From Glossina fuscipes (taxonomy: Eukaryota > Arthropoda > Insecta > Diptera > Glossinidae), in contig NW_023998415.1 of the NCBI RefSeq assembly GCF_014805625.2, positions 33,659,138 to 33,723,137 of the forward strand: DNA of 64,000 bases, read 5' to 3'. The notes under the pieces are model-generated. The model saw only the letters and a list, made by a program, of their open reading frames with translations. It had not been told where the DNA came from and did not search any database. This document shows positions 40,601 to 52,020 of this stretch, piece by piece. A program made the translations under genes and the position numbers. How positions within the stretch are numbered: the first letter of the stretch is position 1; the number at the start of each line of letters is the position of its first letter.

Positions 40601-42540
40601 GGCTTATTGATGACATGAGGCCAGACAAAAAAAAACGTCGTTTTCAAATTACAAGAACACGATCAACATCAACATCACCTACAAATGATATTCAAGTATC
40701 AACTGGTTGGAGCGATTTCTCTCCCTCAGTACACGATATGTTTGAAGATTCATTGGATGAGCAACAGCATCAAAAGAAAAGTAAAAAATTGACGTTAACA
40801 CGATCTTTGTCGATAAGCAGTAATGCGAGTTCCAAAGGTAGCCACCGCAATAAATCTAAACAACAAGCCTCATTGCTTGATAGTGGCTTTTGCCGATTCC
40901 GTAGTGAAAGCCCCTTACTACGCGACATTGATTCTAATGATAATGTTCACATTATCGAACCAGATTCCACCACCACTTCGCTTAATATTTTAAAATCATC
41001 TTTGGAAACCTCTATACCCAATACGCAAGCATCTTCTTTATTGTCGACATCAGTTTCATTTAAAGTAAAAGTTGAAGATGAGTTCTTGTTAGTACCAATA
41101 GATAGAAAAAAGTTAAATGATGTTAATATACGTTGGCTAGCTGAGGAGGCATCTAGAAGATACTACAAGTAAGCGGTTGGAATTCTTGTTTATATGATTT
41201 TGCTTCTCGAATAGTTATTTTATTGTTTAGTTTGGTAGGTTTAAAACCTTTACTACGTCTTAAAACTCTCGACGGATTTATTTATGCGGAAAACGATGCT
41301 GTAACCGTAGCCTTAGAACAGAATATATTGTTGGGAACTGTTCTTGAATGGGAAATTTGTCCATTAGCCCAGCGTTATGAAGAAATGTGCGATCATATGA
41401 AACAAGGTAAGAAACTAACAATAATTATTTATTCTTGAAAATGCAAAAACTTAGCTATTATGCCTTCCAGCTATCGATAGCCGAATTAAGGATGAACTTC
41501 TAAATGATCAAATGTCAAACACTATTAATTTGACAAATTTTTGGATGAATTCCACGCAATGTAAGCCCGTTTTTAAGAGCCTTATGCATCAAAGCAATCT
41601 TCGGGTAATAGTTTTAAGCAATAACTTCATACGAAATGAAGGCTGCCGTTACTTGGCTAAGTCTCTACCTACTCTTAAGCAATTGAAAACTCTAAATCTG
41701 GAAGGTAACTTTATAACAGCTGATGGTTTAGAAATCTTATTAACTTCATTAGATAACGTAATTGATGTGCGTTTGGAGCAACTTATTCTAAATCATAATC
41801 CACTTGGAAATAATGCGATACGTGTGTTAGATAAATTTTGCACCAGCAGCCAAGGAACGGAAATGCAAAAATTGCACTTAGCTCACTGCCAGCTGTCGCA
41901 GTTGTTCGATTACGATTTGAATTATCAGCAGCTCAGCGACTTCGATATCAGCTTCAATCAGCTTAATAATGAATCGTTTCGTAAATTAACGAAGAAATTG
42001 AATTCAAGTCGTTTGCAAAGTGTAAATCTGAGCTACTGTTGTTTTATACGATCGTCAGGTGACAATTGTAGCTTGGAAAATTACGATACCGAATATGCTG
42101 AAAAAATTTCCGAATTTTTCGAGAATGGCACATGCGAACATTTTAAACGCGTTTATTTGGCGAATTGTCAATTGAACGATATTATAATGTATAGGATAAT
42201 TCAATGTTTAAGTAAAGCCAACGATCTAGAAGTCATTGACATAACAGACAACGTAAAATTATCGACCACTTCTTTTCGCTTCATATTAGACAAATTGCCT
42301 AACGTAAAGAAACTTATAGCTATCAACTGCATTCGTTTTATGAGCATCGAATGTATCGAGCATATAAAAAACATTCCAATGTACATGAGTTTGTCTTTCA
42401 TCACAAATAACACGGATGATAATCATAAGGAACCATTACATAAAATATGGCGATCAATTTGGGGAGTTAAAGCAAAAATTAAATTTCTTCAAAATAATGT
42501 AATCCTTTATACGAATGACAATGATTTTATTCAGTATTAA
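37624..42540 (+). CDS. Tonsl: Tonsoku-like DNA repair protein (TONSL)
   Basis: Exons read 37624-37636, 37702-37959, 38108-38279, 38348-38778, 39028-39549, exon 6 (39621 or 39701)-41168, 41231-41406 and 41471-42540, about 1370 residues. Exons 2-5 carry tetratricopeptide repeats. Exon 6 starts acidic, then has three ankyrin repeats (LHQAC, LPLHEACNHG, ITPLYDACSNG), the region that in TONSL reads unmethylated histone H4K20 on new chromatin, followed by a basic serine-rich linker. A ubiquitin-like segment spans exons 6-7, and exon 8 is leucine-rich repeats. TONSL works with MMS22L at damaged replication forks. The exon 1 donor (GTTGGT) is weak, but M-E-E-K-K followed by the family 'KRKAKA' start fits. 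The exon 5/6 join has a frame problem described in the findings. Confidence 0.9.
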
Positions 42541-42544
42541 TAAA
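42539..42544 (+). terminator. AATAAA overlapping the TONSL stop codon
   Basis: The last two bases of the TAA stop are the first two of AATAAA. If used, it would give an extremely short 3' untranslated region. Another A/T-rich candidate lies within 60 nt, so actual use is unknown. Confidence 0.35.
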
Positions 42545-43611
42545 AATGCTATTTCCTAATTTTACCTAAAATGTTGTCAAATTTTTATTTAGTTCGAATA
42601 TAGTCAATCGTTTTTCCCATCTCTATGACACCAAAAGCATTCCGGGCATTGAGAAAAAGACTGGGCTGTAGAGATAATGCGAAATATGGAATTATGCTGC
42701 GCATTTTTCGTAAAAATTGTGCAAGCATGAGTCATACAAGTCGTGAGTCCTAATTGAGGCGAATACAGAACGAAACAATTTCTATAGAATATAAAACAAG
42801 GGGGATGGTATATCCCATTTGTGTATTTCCAAGTTCTATTTAACCGAGCCTACTGCATGGGATCGAGCATTCTTGTGTGTTTGGCTGCTTCTCCTTCTTT
42901 ATAAAATCGCTTCAATTTCTCTACTTTTGAGAATCATTCCCAAGGCTGGGAAGCGTAACGAAGTTGTTTGTTTAGTGCTTCTGGAGAATATAATAACTGC
43001 GTGTTTGATTAGTATTTAATACGACTCTTCATTCAATAATATCTCTAAATCTCCATTTTCATAGGTATCGGCCTGTCCTTCTCGTCGTCTATGACTCCGC
43101 GTCAGAATTACAAATTTTGAGTTCTCTACATAAATACTTGAAATTTGGATTAAATACGCCTTGGTTTCTGAAAGCGCCACATAACACCTTTAACTAAATT
43201 TTATTATTTTATTTTTGCTTCTAATTAAAAATGTATATATATATATAGCAGCGATGTCTTTAATGAGAGTAGATGCAGCAAATCCGATGGTCAGCTGACA
43301 TAAATCCTTTAATGATTCTATACGATGACTCGTTAAAAAAAAAGATATGCATAAAATATATATGTACCTAAGGGCCTAAAGGTACCTAAAGGTATGTGTT
43401 GATTTATCTTCAAAATCAAAAGATTTAATTTACATATAAAAGGATTACTGAAAGGAAAAAGAAATAAGTTTAAATAATTATTACATGCCTTGCGGCAAAC
43501 TTGATACTTGAATGAATTCCATAACTTTACAGTGTTAACAAACAATAGTCTTGATGATGACAAATACTTAATATAAAGATATAATTAAAATCAGTCAGGC
43601 AGGAAAAACTA

Positions 43612-44310
43612 AGTTTTTATACTCGCCACTGTAAAAGGGGTTACATTCATTTTGTTTTTTTCCATAATATATGCAAACACCAAAAGTAAGCTTCAGGAAC
43701 CCTATATAAAGTACATATATTTTTGATTAGCGTGAAATTCTGAATTGATTTGGCCGTGTCTGTCCGTCTGTGTGGTGTGTTGTTGGCACTCTCCTGCTCC
43801 CAATAATGAAGACGTCCACTTCAAATTTGGTAGAAACATTGAAAGTTTTTGCACGCAAGTTAGTATTGAAAATGGGCCAAATTGGTCAGAGCGGGAGTGC
43901 GTAGTGGAGCGTAAATTGAACCCAGATCCGTTTTTCTTTTACAAAAATTTTTTTGATTTTTGCTCGTTATTCGGATATTTGCTGAAATTTTCCACATTTG
44001 CTTTAAGCACTCTAAGCTCCTTAAGAGCAAAAATGGAAAAAAAGTCGGCCATGTCCACACAAAGTTACAAGCGCTTCGACTATTTGAGATGTTATGCCTA
44101 TTTATCACAAGGCAAACAAGACAGAATGCTTAAAACTACTTTGTACATACCTTGAATGATGATGTATTATCCGCCCAAGAATGGGTTAATTCTGAAACGA
44201 ATATGATGGACACCGCGATTAATTTGTTGTTAATAATACCAGCGATATGAGTATCAAATAAAATAATTTGAAGAATAGAATGCGAAGAGCATAGTAGTGG
44301 GTATGCGAGA
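43612..44310 (-). repeat. INE-1-like (DINE/Helentron-type) repeat, uninterrupted copy
   Basis: It starts with 'tttttatactcgccactg', a terminal motif like the 'gggtata' ends of fly INE-1 elements, and continues with 'gtgtctgtccgtctgtg', 'ttggtagaaacattgaaagtttttgc' and an internal AT-rich part. Read in reverse it matches, piece by piece, 59748-59244 followed by 53578-53349. It is the uninterrupted counterpart of the repeat split by the large retrotransposon. The open frames over it (136 and 82 codons) are not conserved genes. Confidence 0.75.
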
Positions 44311-44644
44311 AGTTGTTAATATCAGATCAACGAATGATTTAGGTCCTCATTAATCGCAGAACCATATCCTCCACAAGTGCACTCAAGCGCGAGGAATAAG
44401 TTTATTATTAGCATACAAGTGAATATTGCAGCAATGGCAACATGGAACCCAGCAGACATCATAAATAATCTTAAGTCTTACCTTAAAAGAGGATTGTCAA
44501 CCTTAAAAACTTGCAAAACTCAAGCTTTTTTAGTAATAAATTGTGGCCGAGAGTGCCAAACGCCTTGGAGAAGTTCGTCAATGCAAGACCAATGCCTAAT
44601 CCCCTTTGGCGAATATCTTCGAGAGCTTTAAACATCGCCGTATT

Positions 44645-45516
44645 TATATCTATCTATCGCTGCTTACCCCAAAAAAAAAAAAGACGAAAGAAGTGAAAGA
44701 AGAGAATTGTCGTGCTCTGTAATATGGAATGGGCGCAGTTGATATCTCCTATTTTCAGAATAAAAGTTTTTGTCGTAGACGCATGTGTGGGCCTTGTTGT
44801 GGGCGTGTCCTGGAAAAAGTTTAAGTTACTTCGAAAATCTTTTGTGCAATTTGTAGGCGATATCTTCATTTTCGCTAACGGGAGAATGTTTACCACAAAT
44901 ACCACAAGATTGCACAAACAGACAGATGCACAACCGAATAGATGGACATGTTTAGGTGCATTCCAAATTTAAAACTGGCCAAGTATTTGGATACTTTATG
45001 GGATTTTTGAAGCCTGTTTGAGAAAACTATTCAATTTTGATACACTATAACATTGGGTAGGCGTGGACACTTTTTTCCATTTTTTTATAGGTACTAAAGC
45101 GTTATCCGTAATATATATATATATTCAAGTTTTTGTACATGTATTTGCTATAGTTTATGAGTAATGGGGAAAAAACCAATTTCCCATTTCTTTTGAAAAA
45201 CAGAGATGTCCTCAGTTTATGGTGTGCAGTAAATGTGTCCTTCAACCGATTTAGCCGTTATTTTCAATACCTACCTGCATAGAAGAACTTTCAATATTTC
45301 TGCTAAACTTGATGTCGATAACTTCTTTTTTGCGGCCAAGAGAATGTTTAAGACAGACGGACAGACGGACAGACGGACATGCTTAAATCTATTTAGAATT
45401 TGATGCTAATCAAGAATATATATGCTTTTTGGGGTCTCTGATAGTTCCTTCTGGGCATTGCAAACGTTTTAAGAAAATGAATATACCTCTCATCCTTCGG
45501 TGATTGGTATAAAAAT
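44645..45516 (+). repeat. INE-1-like repeat, subfamily 2
   Basis: Landmarks in order are 'gtgggcgtgtcctgg', 'aaaagtttaagttac', 'ggcgatatcttcatttt', 'ggacatgtttaggtgcattcc', 'gtaggcgtgg', 'tatagtttatgagtaatg', 'agatgtcctcag', a GACGGACAGACGGACAGACGGACATG run, 'atgctaatcaagaatatatatg' and the end 'cttcggtgattggtataaaa'. The same order recurs at 49803-50456 and 63560-64000. These phrases parallel Drosophila INE-1, a non-autonomous Helentron-related element. Confidence 0.75.
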
Positions 45517-47039
45517 TAAATAATTCATTTAAACATTTTACTAAATACATATTATTTTGTGCACTACTACTGTGCATCTTATGAGTCGATGTATATATGA
45601 TATAGATCCATTATTAGCCCTTGTCCCGATTCATAATCCGCTCAGAGTAGTTTGCAAGAACCTAAATGACGTCTATCGCTTATTCTCGTTATCGGACTCT
45701 TTGCAATCCATTTAAGCAACATTGCTTAATACGCGCGATTTACCTATGTCGTACTTAAACTAGCTTTTATCCTCAAAAGATGTTACGATTCGAAAATGAA
45801 TTGTTTGTTAAGTATTATCGGTTGCCAGTCTTATGCATATTTGCGATGGCTTAGGGGTTCATTTGCAATTTGGTCCTGTACCGGTTGTAACTGTGGCTCT
45901 ATGCTGGTTGTCTACATGCTTTTTGTTTCTTTTTTTTGTTTTTCCTTCTTATTTGTTTTATTGTACTTGTACCAAGTTTTATTATTTATTTAATATAAGT
46001 TTTGCTTTAAGTGCCAATTGAACTCGGCTGTTATTTGTTTGTAGTCGAGTTTCATGTATAAGTAGAATTAAAATAAATAAATAAATAAATAAATAAATAG
46101 ATATAGAAGATAGGTTAGTCATGTATCTTTTTTCATAAAAATTACCATGACTGGTATTAATATCGATTTTCATATATTTTTTTAACTCTTTTAATTTGCA
46201 ACCGTATAAGAAGGAGAAGATAAGTGTCGAAATTTCAATTGATATATAGAGCTAAACAGATAATATCCAAATAAGTATTAAATATTAACTATCCGTGTGG
46301 TCGAAAAACATAACTAAATCGATCGTACGCTCATCAAAAGTAAAATTATCGGCATTTTACGTATAAATAACTATTTACGCAACTTGATGATGTAGTTCCC
46401 CGTAAAAACATTTGAATTTGTCCAATTGATTATATATAGATTTCTCGGGAAATTGTAAGTGGAATTTGTGGAGTAATATATTTCTAAATATTAGAACATA
46501 TCTTTTTTCAATTATATAAATAAGTAAGTACACGTGTATTATTGTTATGTACCTATGGTAGCGGCAGAAGATTTATCAAATATTTGTAATGCAAGGGAAT
46601 ACGCATCACGGGCTCTATAATGTGAGCAGCGGAATGGATTTAATTGATCTAGTCGATCAATTGCAATTGTACTTTGTTTTATGACCTAACGGTCATCGCT
46701 AGTCTTAATCCTACCGGCGAAAAATCGATAATTATCTTATCTTATGACTGATAACCAAACTTTGAGATTGATTTTATAATTTTCCCATGATGTGTGGAAA
46801 AATTAAATAAATCAAGCTTAGGATAGCAAAAAAAAACGTTGTATAAAAATAGACGAGTTTGCTATATATATATATATATATATATATGTAATGCCCAGAA
46901 CTATGTATCGGATATATAATTTTGATTGCAACTAGGGGCATCAATTCAGACGGGCCGGTTTGTCCCTCTGCTAACACTTTTTATAGAAGAGCAAATTTGA
47001 TTTCAAATTTTTTCTTATCGCCGTTGTTGAGTTAAGATA

Positions 47040-47330
47040 GCATGGCAGTAAAATCGGTTGATGAACTCGCTCGCAATTGTTAAAGAATTGATAACATTGA
47101 CCTTTCCTTTTTTAGAGCATATAGAAATAGAATTTGTTCTTCAGCTGTTTGAAAAACATATTTGATTCTGCTGTGATGGGATTAAGTGTAGGGGGAGGGT
47201 GGAGTTAAGATGGAAAGCCAGTAAGTAAAATTTGGTTGATGAACTCGCTCGCAATTCTTAAAAAGTTGATAACATTGACCTTTTCCATAAGTTACGAATG
47301 ATCTTTTTCAGAGCAAGTAAATTGGATCCA
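47040..47330 (+). repeat. Two spaced copies of a ~100-nt block (178-nt offset)
   Basis: The phrase 'ggttgatgaactcgctcgcaatt' in two parts, followed by 'ttgataacattgacctt', occurs at 47056 and again at 47234, with flanking 'gagttaagat' in both. This looks like a tandem duplication or two halves of one repeat. No function is suggested. Confidence 0.65.
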
Positions 47331-48423
47331 AAATTTTCTATCACTCAAATCTACGAATTAAATTCGTAAGTCAATTAGGTCCGAATATAATTTTAATGTA
47401 TAAACGTTATCGCCGCTTTAGTTACTCTATAAAAACTTTTTTACTTGAAGTAAATATTTTGTTGGAAAAGGTTAGGATTATCCGTTTCTTGATGACGAAG
47501 ACTTTTCTAAAAATGAGAGAGATTTCGTTTTTTCGACACGTTATTGCTTCATAAGGACATTTCATGGCCTTCCATTGTTCGTGTTAGATCAATAAAATTT
47601 ATTTTCCTGCTTGATTTAAAAAAAAATTGCAAAAGTTGTGAAATATATCTAATAGACTTCTCAGGGTAGCTATCAATGGCATGTGTGCGGTGCTTCATTT
47701 ATACACTGAAATTTTCGACTATTTTGAGAAATATTTGAACCATAATTTGCTTGGGTTTATTGGGTTCATTAATTATTAATTCTGAGCATATTTGTGGTCC
47801 GATAGGGTTTACTTTTGCTTCGCTAAATATTTATATTGCCTTTCGATCAATAGGTGTTATGACTTATATGAGTTCAAATTAACTGCTTACTGTGGACGTC
47901 TCACGTGTAATTTTAGAAAACTAAAGAGTTTTTCTTCATGGTTCAATAAGGTCTAAAATATCTAAATATATATGACAATATAATTTTTTTTTGTTTTTTA
48001 TAACATTCATTTATAGTATATACGTAATCAGTAGAATAAATATTCATGCGGACATGATATATAATGTGTGTGATGTCGACTTACTTATAAACCGATATAT
48101 CGACTTACTATATAACTTACTTACAAACCGTTTGAAAGTTGATACTGACTTGATTTAAGTTACAATCTTCTCTCATATATGCTCAGCATATTTTAATGAA
48201 ATACAAATAAATCATGCGAAGTGATATTATTGTGTTCGACCAACATATGGCTAAATATATATATATATATATGTATATATATAAACAATAATTAGAAACA
48301 CTATATTCTTTAGACGCGTAGCTTTAGAATGAAACATATAGAATCATAAACCAAATATGCCATTTCCCAGCAATATAGATTTGTATTAAACATATTCGTT
48401 ATGGGAATACTTATCCCGTTATT

Positions 48424-48457
48424 TATATCATATAAACGAACACGTTCAACATCAGTT
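48424..48457 (+). promoter_or_regulatory. Candidate core promoter of the protease gene
   Basis: TATATC (48424) and TATAAA (48431-48436) lie upstream of ATCAGTT (48451-48457), which resembles the arthropod initiator TCAGTY. Spacing of 23-30 nt from TATA to the initiator A is close to, or slightly under, the usual. The ATG follows about 54 nt later. TATA-containing promoters are typical of gut and secreted protease genes. Confidence 0.4.
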
Positions 48458-48507
48458 AATTAATGTGATGCAGAATTTATTCGCTGAAGAAGCTTTGAAC
48501 TATCAAG

Positions 48508-49296
48508 ATGTGGTCCACGTTAATTAGATTCGCAATTGTTTTAATATCGGTAGCCCTAAATGCTTCGCAGCCAAATTATACTAACTTTAGTATTTCAAGT
48601 CGGATTGTCGGTGGCGAACCGGTAACAAATAACCAAATTCCATGGCAAGTTGCTTTGCTTTATGGCGGTAGTCTCGTGTGCGGCGGTTCAATAATAAGCC
48701 CATATTGGGTTGTAACGGCAGCGCATTGTATATTGGCAAACGCTCATTTCACTGTACGAGCTGGCTCGATTTTTCATCAAAAAAATGGCCAAATTCGAAA
48801 GTCCAAAAGCATCATTATACATAAACGATTTAATATAGAAACTATGGATAACGATATCGCTTTGATTCGTCTCGATTTGCCTTTTATTTTCGATAAAGCC
48901 GTACAGCCTTGCCGCTTGGCAGAGTTTAGAAGAAATTCACCTCTAAAAGTGGTGGTCAGTGGTTGGGGTTTAACTAATGAAAACGCCACAACACTTTCCA
49001 ATTATCTTATGATGGCAAAAGTATCTATAGTGACACCGTCAGAATGCCAAAAAGCTTATGGCGAAATTAAAATAACAAAAAATATGATTTGTGCGGTAGA
49101 TCCTAATAAAGACTCTTGCTCAGGAGATTCGGGTGGGCCACTATTTTTTGGAAACGAACTAATCGGAATAGTATCGTTTGGTATTGGATGCGCACGTTCC
49201 GACTATCCCGGTGTATATACATCTGTGAGTGGATTCAATTTATGGATTAAAAGAAAGATCTCTGAACTTGACGGTTCAAGGCCAACATTTAGTTAA
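48508..49296 (+). CDS. Trypsin-like secreted serine protease (S1A), intronless
   Basis: 262 residues. A signal peptide (about 1-20) and short propeptide precede the activation site R32-IVGG. The catalytic triad is H73 (TAAHC), D116 (DNDIAL) and S208 (GDSGGP). D202, six residues before the serine, corresponds to chymotrypsin Asp189 and predicts trypsin specificity for Arg/Lys. The SWG motif is SFG here, and the PGVYT end with the following helix is intact. Cysteines are present for the usual three insect disulfides. There is no clip domain, so a digestive or simple secreted enzyme is more likely than an immune-cascade protease. Proteolytic activity is predicted intact. The exact orthologue is unknown because the family is large and fast evolving. 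Confidence 0.93.
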   Translation: MWSTLIRFAIVLISVALNASQPNYTNFSISSRIVGGEPVTNNQIPWQVALLYGGSLVCGGSIISPYWVVTAAHCILANAHFTVRAGSIFHQKNGQIRKSKSIIIHKRFNIETMDNDIALIRLDLPFIFDKAVQPCRLAEFRRNSPLKVVVSGWGLTNENATTLSNYLMMAKVSIVTPSECQKAYGEIKITKNMICAVDPNKDSCSGDSGGPLFFGNELIGIVSFGIGCARSDYPGVYTSVSGFNLWIKRKISELDGSRPTFS

Positions 49297-49802
49297 GTTC
49301 ATGAAAATGTTGAAATGTAAATGACTAAATAACTAAAAATAAATGAGTTCAAGCATTATTTCGAAAAAAAAAGGTATTGTTTCAATGACAAAGGATATTT
49401 TGGTCCGACCTATTTTGTTAAATCTCTGCCTCTATATATAGTAAGTAGTTTCGCATATTTAATTAAGAAAATCGATAAAGTTCGAAAGATTTTCATATGA
49501 AAACCTTATCGGAGTTAATAATGCTAACTACATGCAGATATAATGACTTTGGCAATTTAGACGAAAAATGTAAGGCGTTCAATTTGTCAACTTTTAAATA
49601 TTGAATTGTTAAAAAGGATACAAAATCTATAGCATTTTACAAATTTAATACTATTTTCGTTGGTATTTTGAAGGCAGTCAAAAATGAAGATATATTTTTA
49701 AGAAAAAAATTCATAGAAATTAAGAAGGAATAGGTGATAAATCTGAACAAAATCGAAGAAAAACAAATATAAAAATAATATAATTGGCCGTGATTTATTC
49801 TC

Positions 49803-50456
49803 TTATACCCATCACCGTTACCCTAAAAAACATAATAAAAGTGGGACAACTCAACTTTCATAATCTATGATACGGAGAGGACGCGGCTGATGTTTTCTAT
49901 TTTCAAAATAGAAGTTTTTGCCGCATAGTCGTGTGGGCGTTGTGGGCGTGTGTTCTGGAAAAAGTTTAAGTTACTTTGAAAATTTTTTCTAAATTTGTAG
50001 GCATTAATTTTATTTCCGCTAATGAGAGAATCCTTACTACAATTACTACATAGTTGTACAGACGGACAGACGGACAGATGAATGGACGAATATACGAATC
50101 AAATTATTGTACGTTTAGCTGCTATAGTTTATGAGCAATGATTAAAAAACAGAGATGTCCTCAGTTTACGTTGTGCCGTAAATGTGCCCTGCAACCGATT
50201 TAACCGTTATTTTCAATACCAACCTGCATAGAAGAACTTTCAATATTTCTGCTAAACTTGACGTCGATAACGTCTTTTTGGCGGCCAGGAGAATGTTTAA
50301 AACAGACGGACAGACGGACATGCTTAAATCGATTTAGAATTTGATGCTAATCAAGAATATGTAGACTTGCTGGGGTCTCTGATGCTTCCTTCTGAGCGTT
50401 GCAAATGTTTTAAGAAAATGAATATACCTGTCACCCTTCGATGATGGGTATAAAAA
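49803..50456 (+). repeat. INE-1-like repeat, subfamily 2, internally deleted copy
   Basis: It starts 'ttatacccatcaccgttac' and ends 'cttcgatgatgggtataaaa', so the termini form short inverted TATACCCATCA-type ends. Internally it follows the copy at 44645-45516, but roughly 170 nt are missing after the first GGACAGACGGACAG run (near 50100). It contains a second GACGGACAGACGGACATG run near 50300. Confidence 0.8.
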
Positions 50457-51029
50457 TATAAGGCGTTAATCGAAATGATCTTGGGTAAGTAATGGTAGGC
50501 CGAGGCCTGATCGTCATTAAGTAATTGCATTTGAAAAACTCGCTGCGTTTCGAAATATTAGGTTGACTAAAATAATAAAGCTTAAGAATTGGCATAGATG
50601 GACCTGCACAAAACGTGGCAAAGCCCACATTGTCGCTAAGTACGGTAATGTCTTAGTTTAAGTGTGACTGGAAGGGCATTGTGCATCGTGAGGTGCTTCT
50701 GTCAGCAGGTAACGCGATTAGAATATGGCAATGAAGTTAAGTGTTTAGAATTGTTTAATACGTAAAGCGTTAACTTCCATCATATCGATATTAAGGAATA
50801 ACTCAGAAAATATCGGGACAGCTTGACTGACAGAGCTACGATGATATCGCCCCAACCTAGTTCCGTTTGTTTAGCTCCTGAAGTATTCGCTTCGTGATGT
50901 GAAACTAAACTTAAAAAGCGCTTGTGAAAACCACTTCGATCAGGTCTTTACCCAGAACTTCCATAGTGATAGTATACTAATTTTACTAGAAAACAAGTGA
51001 AAACATTATAATCGGGCTGGACCGATACC

Positions 51030-51655
51030 CTACTAAATACCCTATACCACATTGTGTAATACACTTCCTATTTTTATCATAGAACTCAAAATTATATCAA
51101 TTTTCATCATAACATATTGCAATCTAGACTTTTACGCCCTAAAAAACAAAAATTTTCGTAGAAATCCATATATAAGATAGGATTCAAAAATAGGCATATG
51201 TGGTCAAATTTGATACAAAGAATTTTTTTATCTCAAATTTTAATCTGATTTTCCTCATGAAGCATTGAAATTAGACCTATTTGTCATATGAATTACAGTT
51301 TAGAGGAGGTTAAAAAGTTGCCCCAGCCTGGCCAAAGTGCCATATCAATTTAGAATGCCTGAATACTTCTTACTCAGCCACTTTTGCCGAGAAATTTTGA
51401 AAATTGGAATTTCTTTCATTATAACGACTTTTAAGAATAGAGCGTTATATGGAAAAGGGTTGAAAAAGTGGGCACATCCAAACCAAATTTGATCAAAATA
51501 TCTCACAAATTGCGATCCGGGCCTCAAGCACAAAGTTGTGTGGACGGACTGGCCGTATAATATAAGATGGATGTATCTTAAGCGCTTCTGCGTGTTACAT
51601 ACATCCGCACATACTTAATATACAATGTACCACAAGTGGTGTAGGGTACAAAATA
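51030..51655 (+). repeat. Family B repeat with inverted ends
   Basis: The left end 'taccctataccacattgtg' (51042) is roughly the complement of the right end 'accacaagtggtgtagggta' (51630). The right arm carries 'gcgttatatgg', 'aaatttgatcaaaatatctca', 'tgtggacggac' and 'gcgtgttacatacatccgcac', as in copies at 4.0, 6.7 and 10.1 kb. The middle is shorter than in the 2870-4245 copy. It has no coding capacity. Confidence 0.65.
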
Positions 51656-52020
51656 GCAGAAGTTTATCGACGAAAGTGACACATATTTAATTTAACAAAT
51701 ATTATTGAAAATTGTTTTTGAAATTTGGGGGCAAAACGTCATGTGCTTTTTCTTAGATCTATTATATTACGCAGCTGATTCTTCTTCTTGCTCTCATAAC
51801 AATCCCATGAAAATAATGCCACAAATTTGTTTTATTGTCATATATATATATGTTATTTTATGTGTGCACATATAGGCAAGCACTAAACGAGTGTGTGTTG
51901 AAAATATATATATCGTCGTGTACGTGAAAAAATAAGTAAAGTAAAAAGTATAATTAAAATATGAAAATTATAAAGGAAATTTTATAAATTCAATTTCTAG
52001 AACAGCTTAAAAATGATGGA

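Larger units (their letters stand above)
42541..48507. other. Repeat-rich intergenic region between TONSL and the protease
   Basis: It contains two INE-1-like repeats (43612-44310 and 44645-45516), a spaced duplication at 47040-47330 and several TA runs (45110-45124, 46862-46888, 48257-48274). An AAAT run at 46070-46098, following a T-rich segment, could be the tail of an unidentified LINE-like element. No gene is supported. Confidence 0.5.
49297..52020. other. Intergenic DNA with two dispersed repeats
   Basis: It holds the protease 3' flank with AATAAA at 49339-49344, an INE-1-like copy (49803-50456) and a family B copy (51030-51655). I looked for upstream exons of the R3H gene here and found none that I can defend. 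Confidence 0.5.

Noticed and set aside
43745..44155. 136-codon frame
   Set aside because: It overlies the INE-1-like repeat; the paralogous copy at 53-59 kb does not preserve the frame.
45796..46100. Possible LINE 3' end before an AAAT run
   Set aside because: The T-rich segment followed by AAAT repeats looks like a LINE tail, but no coding motif or flanking duplication could be found.
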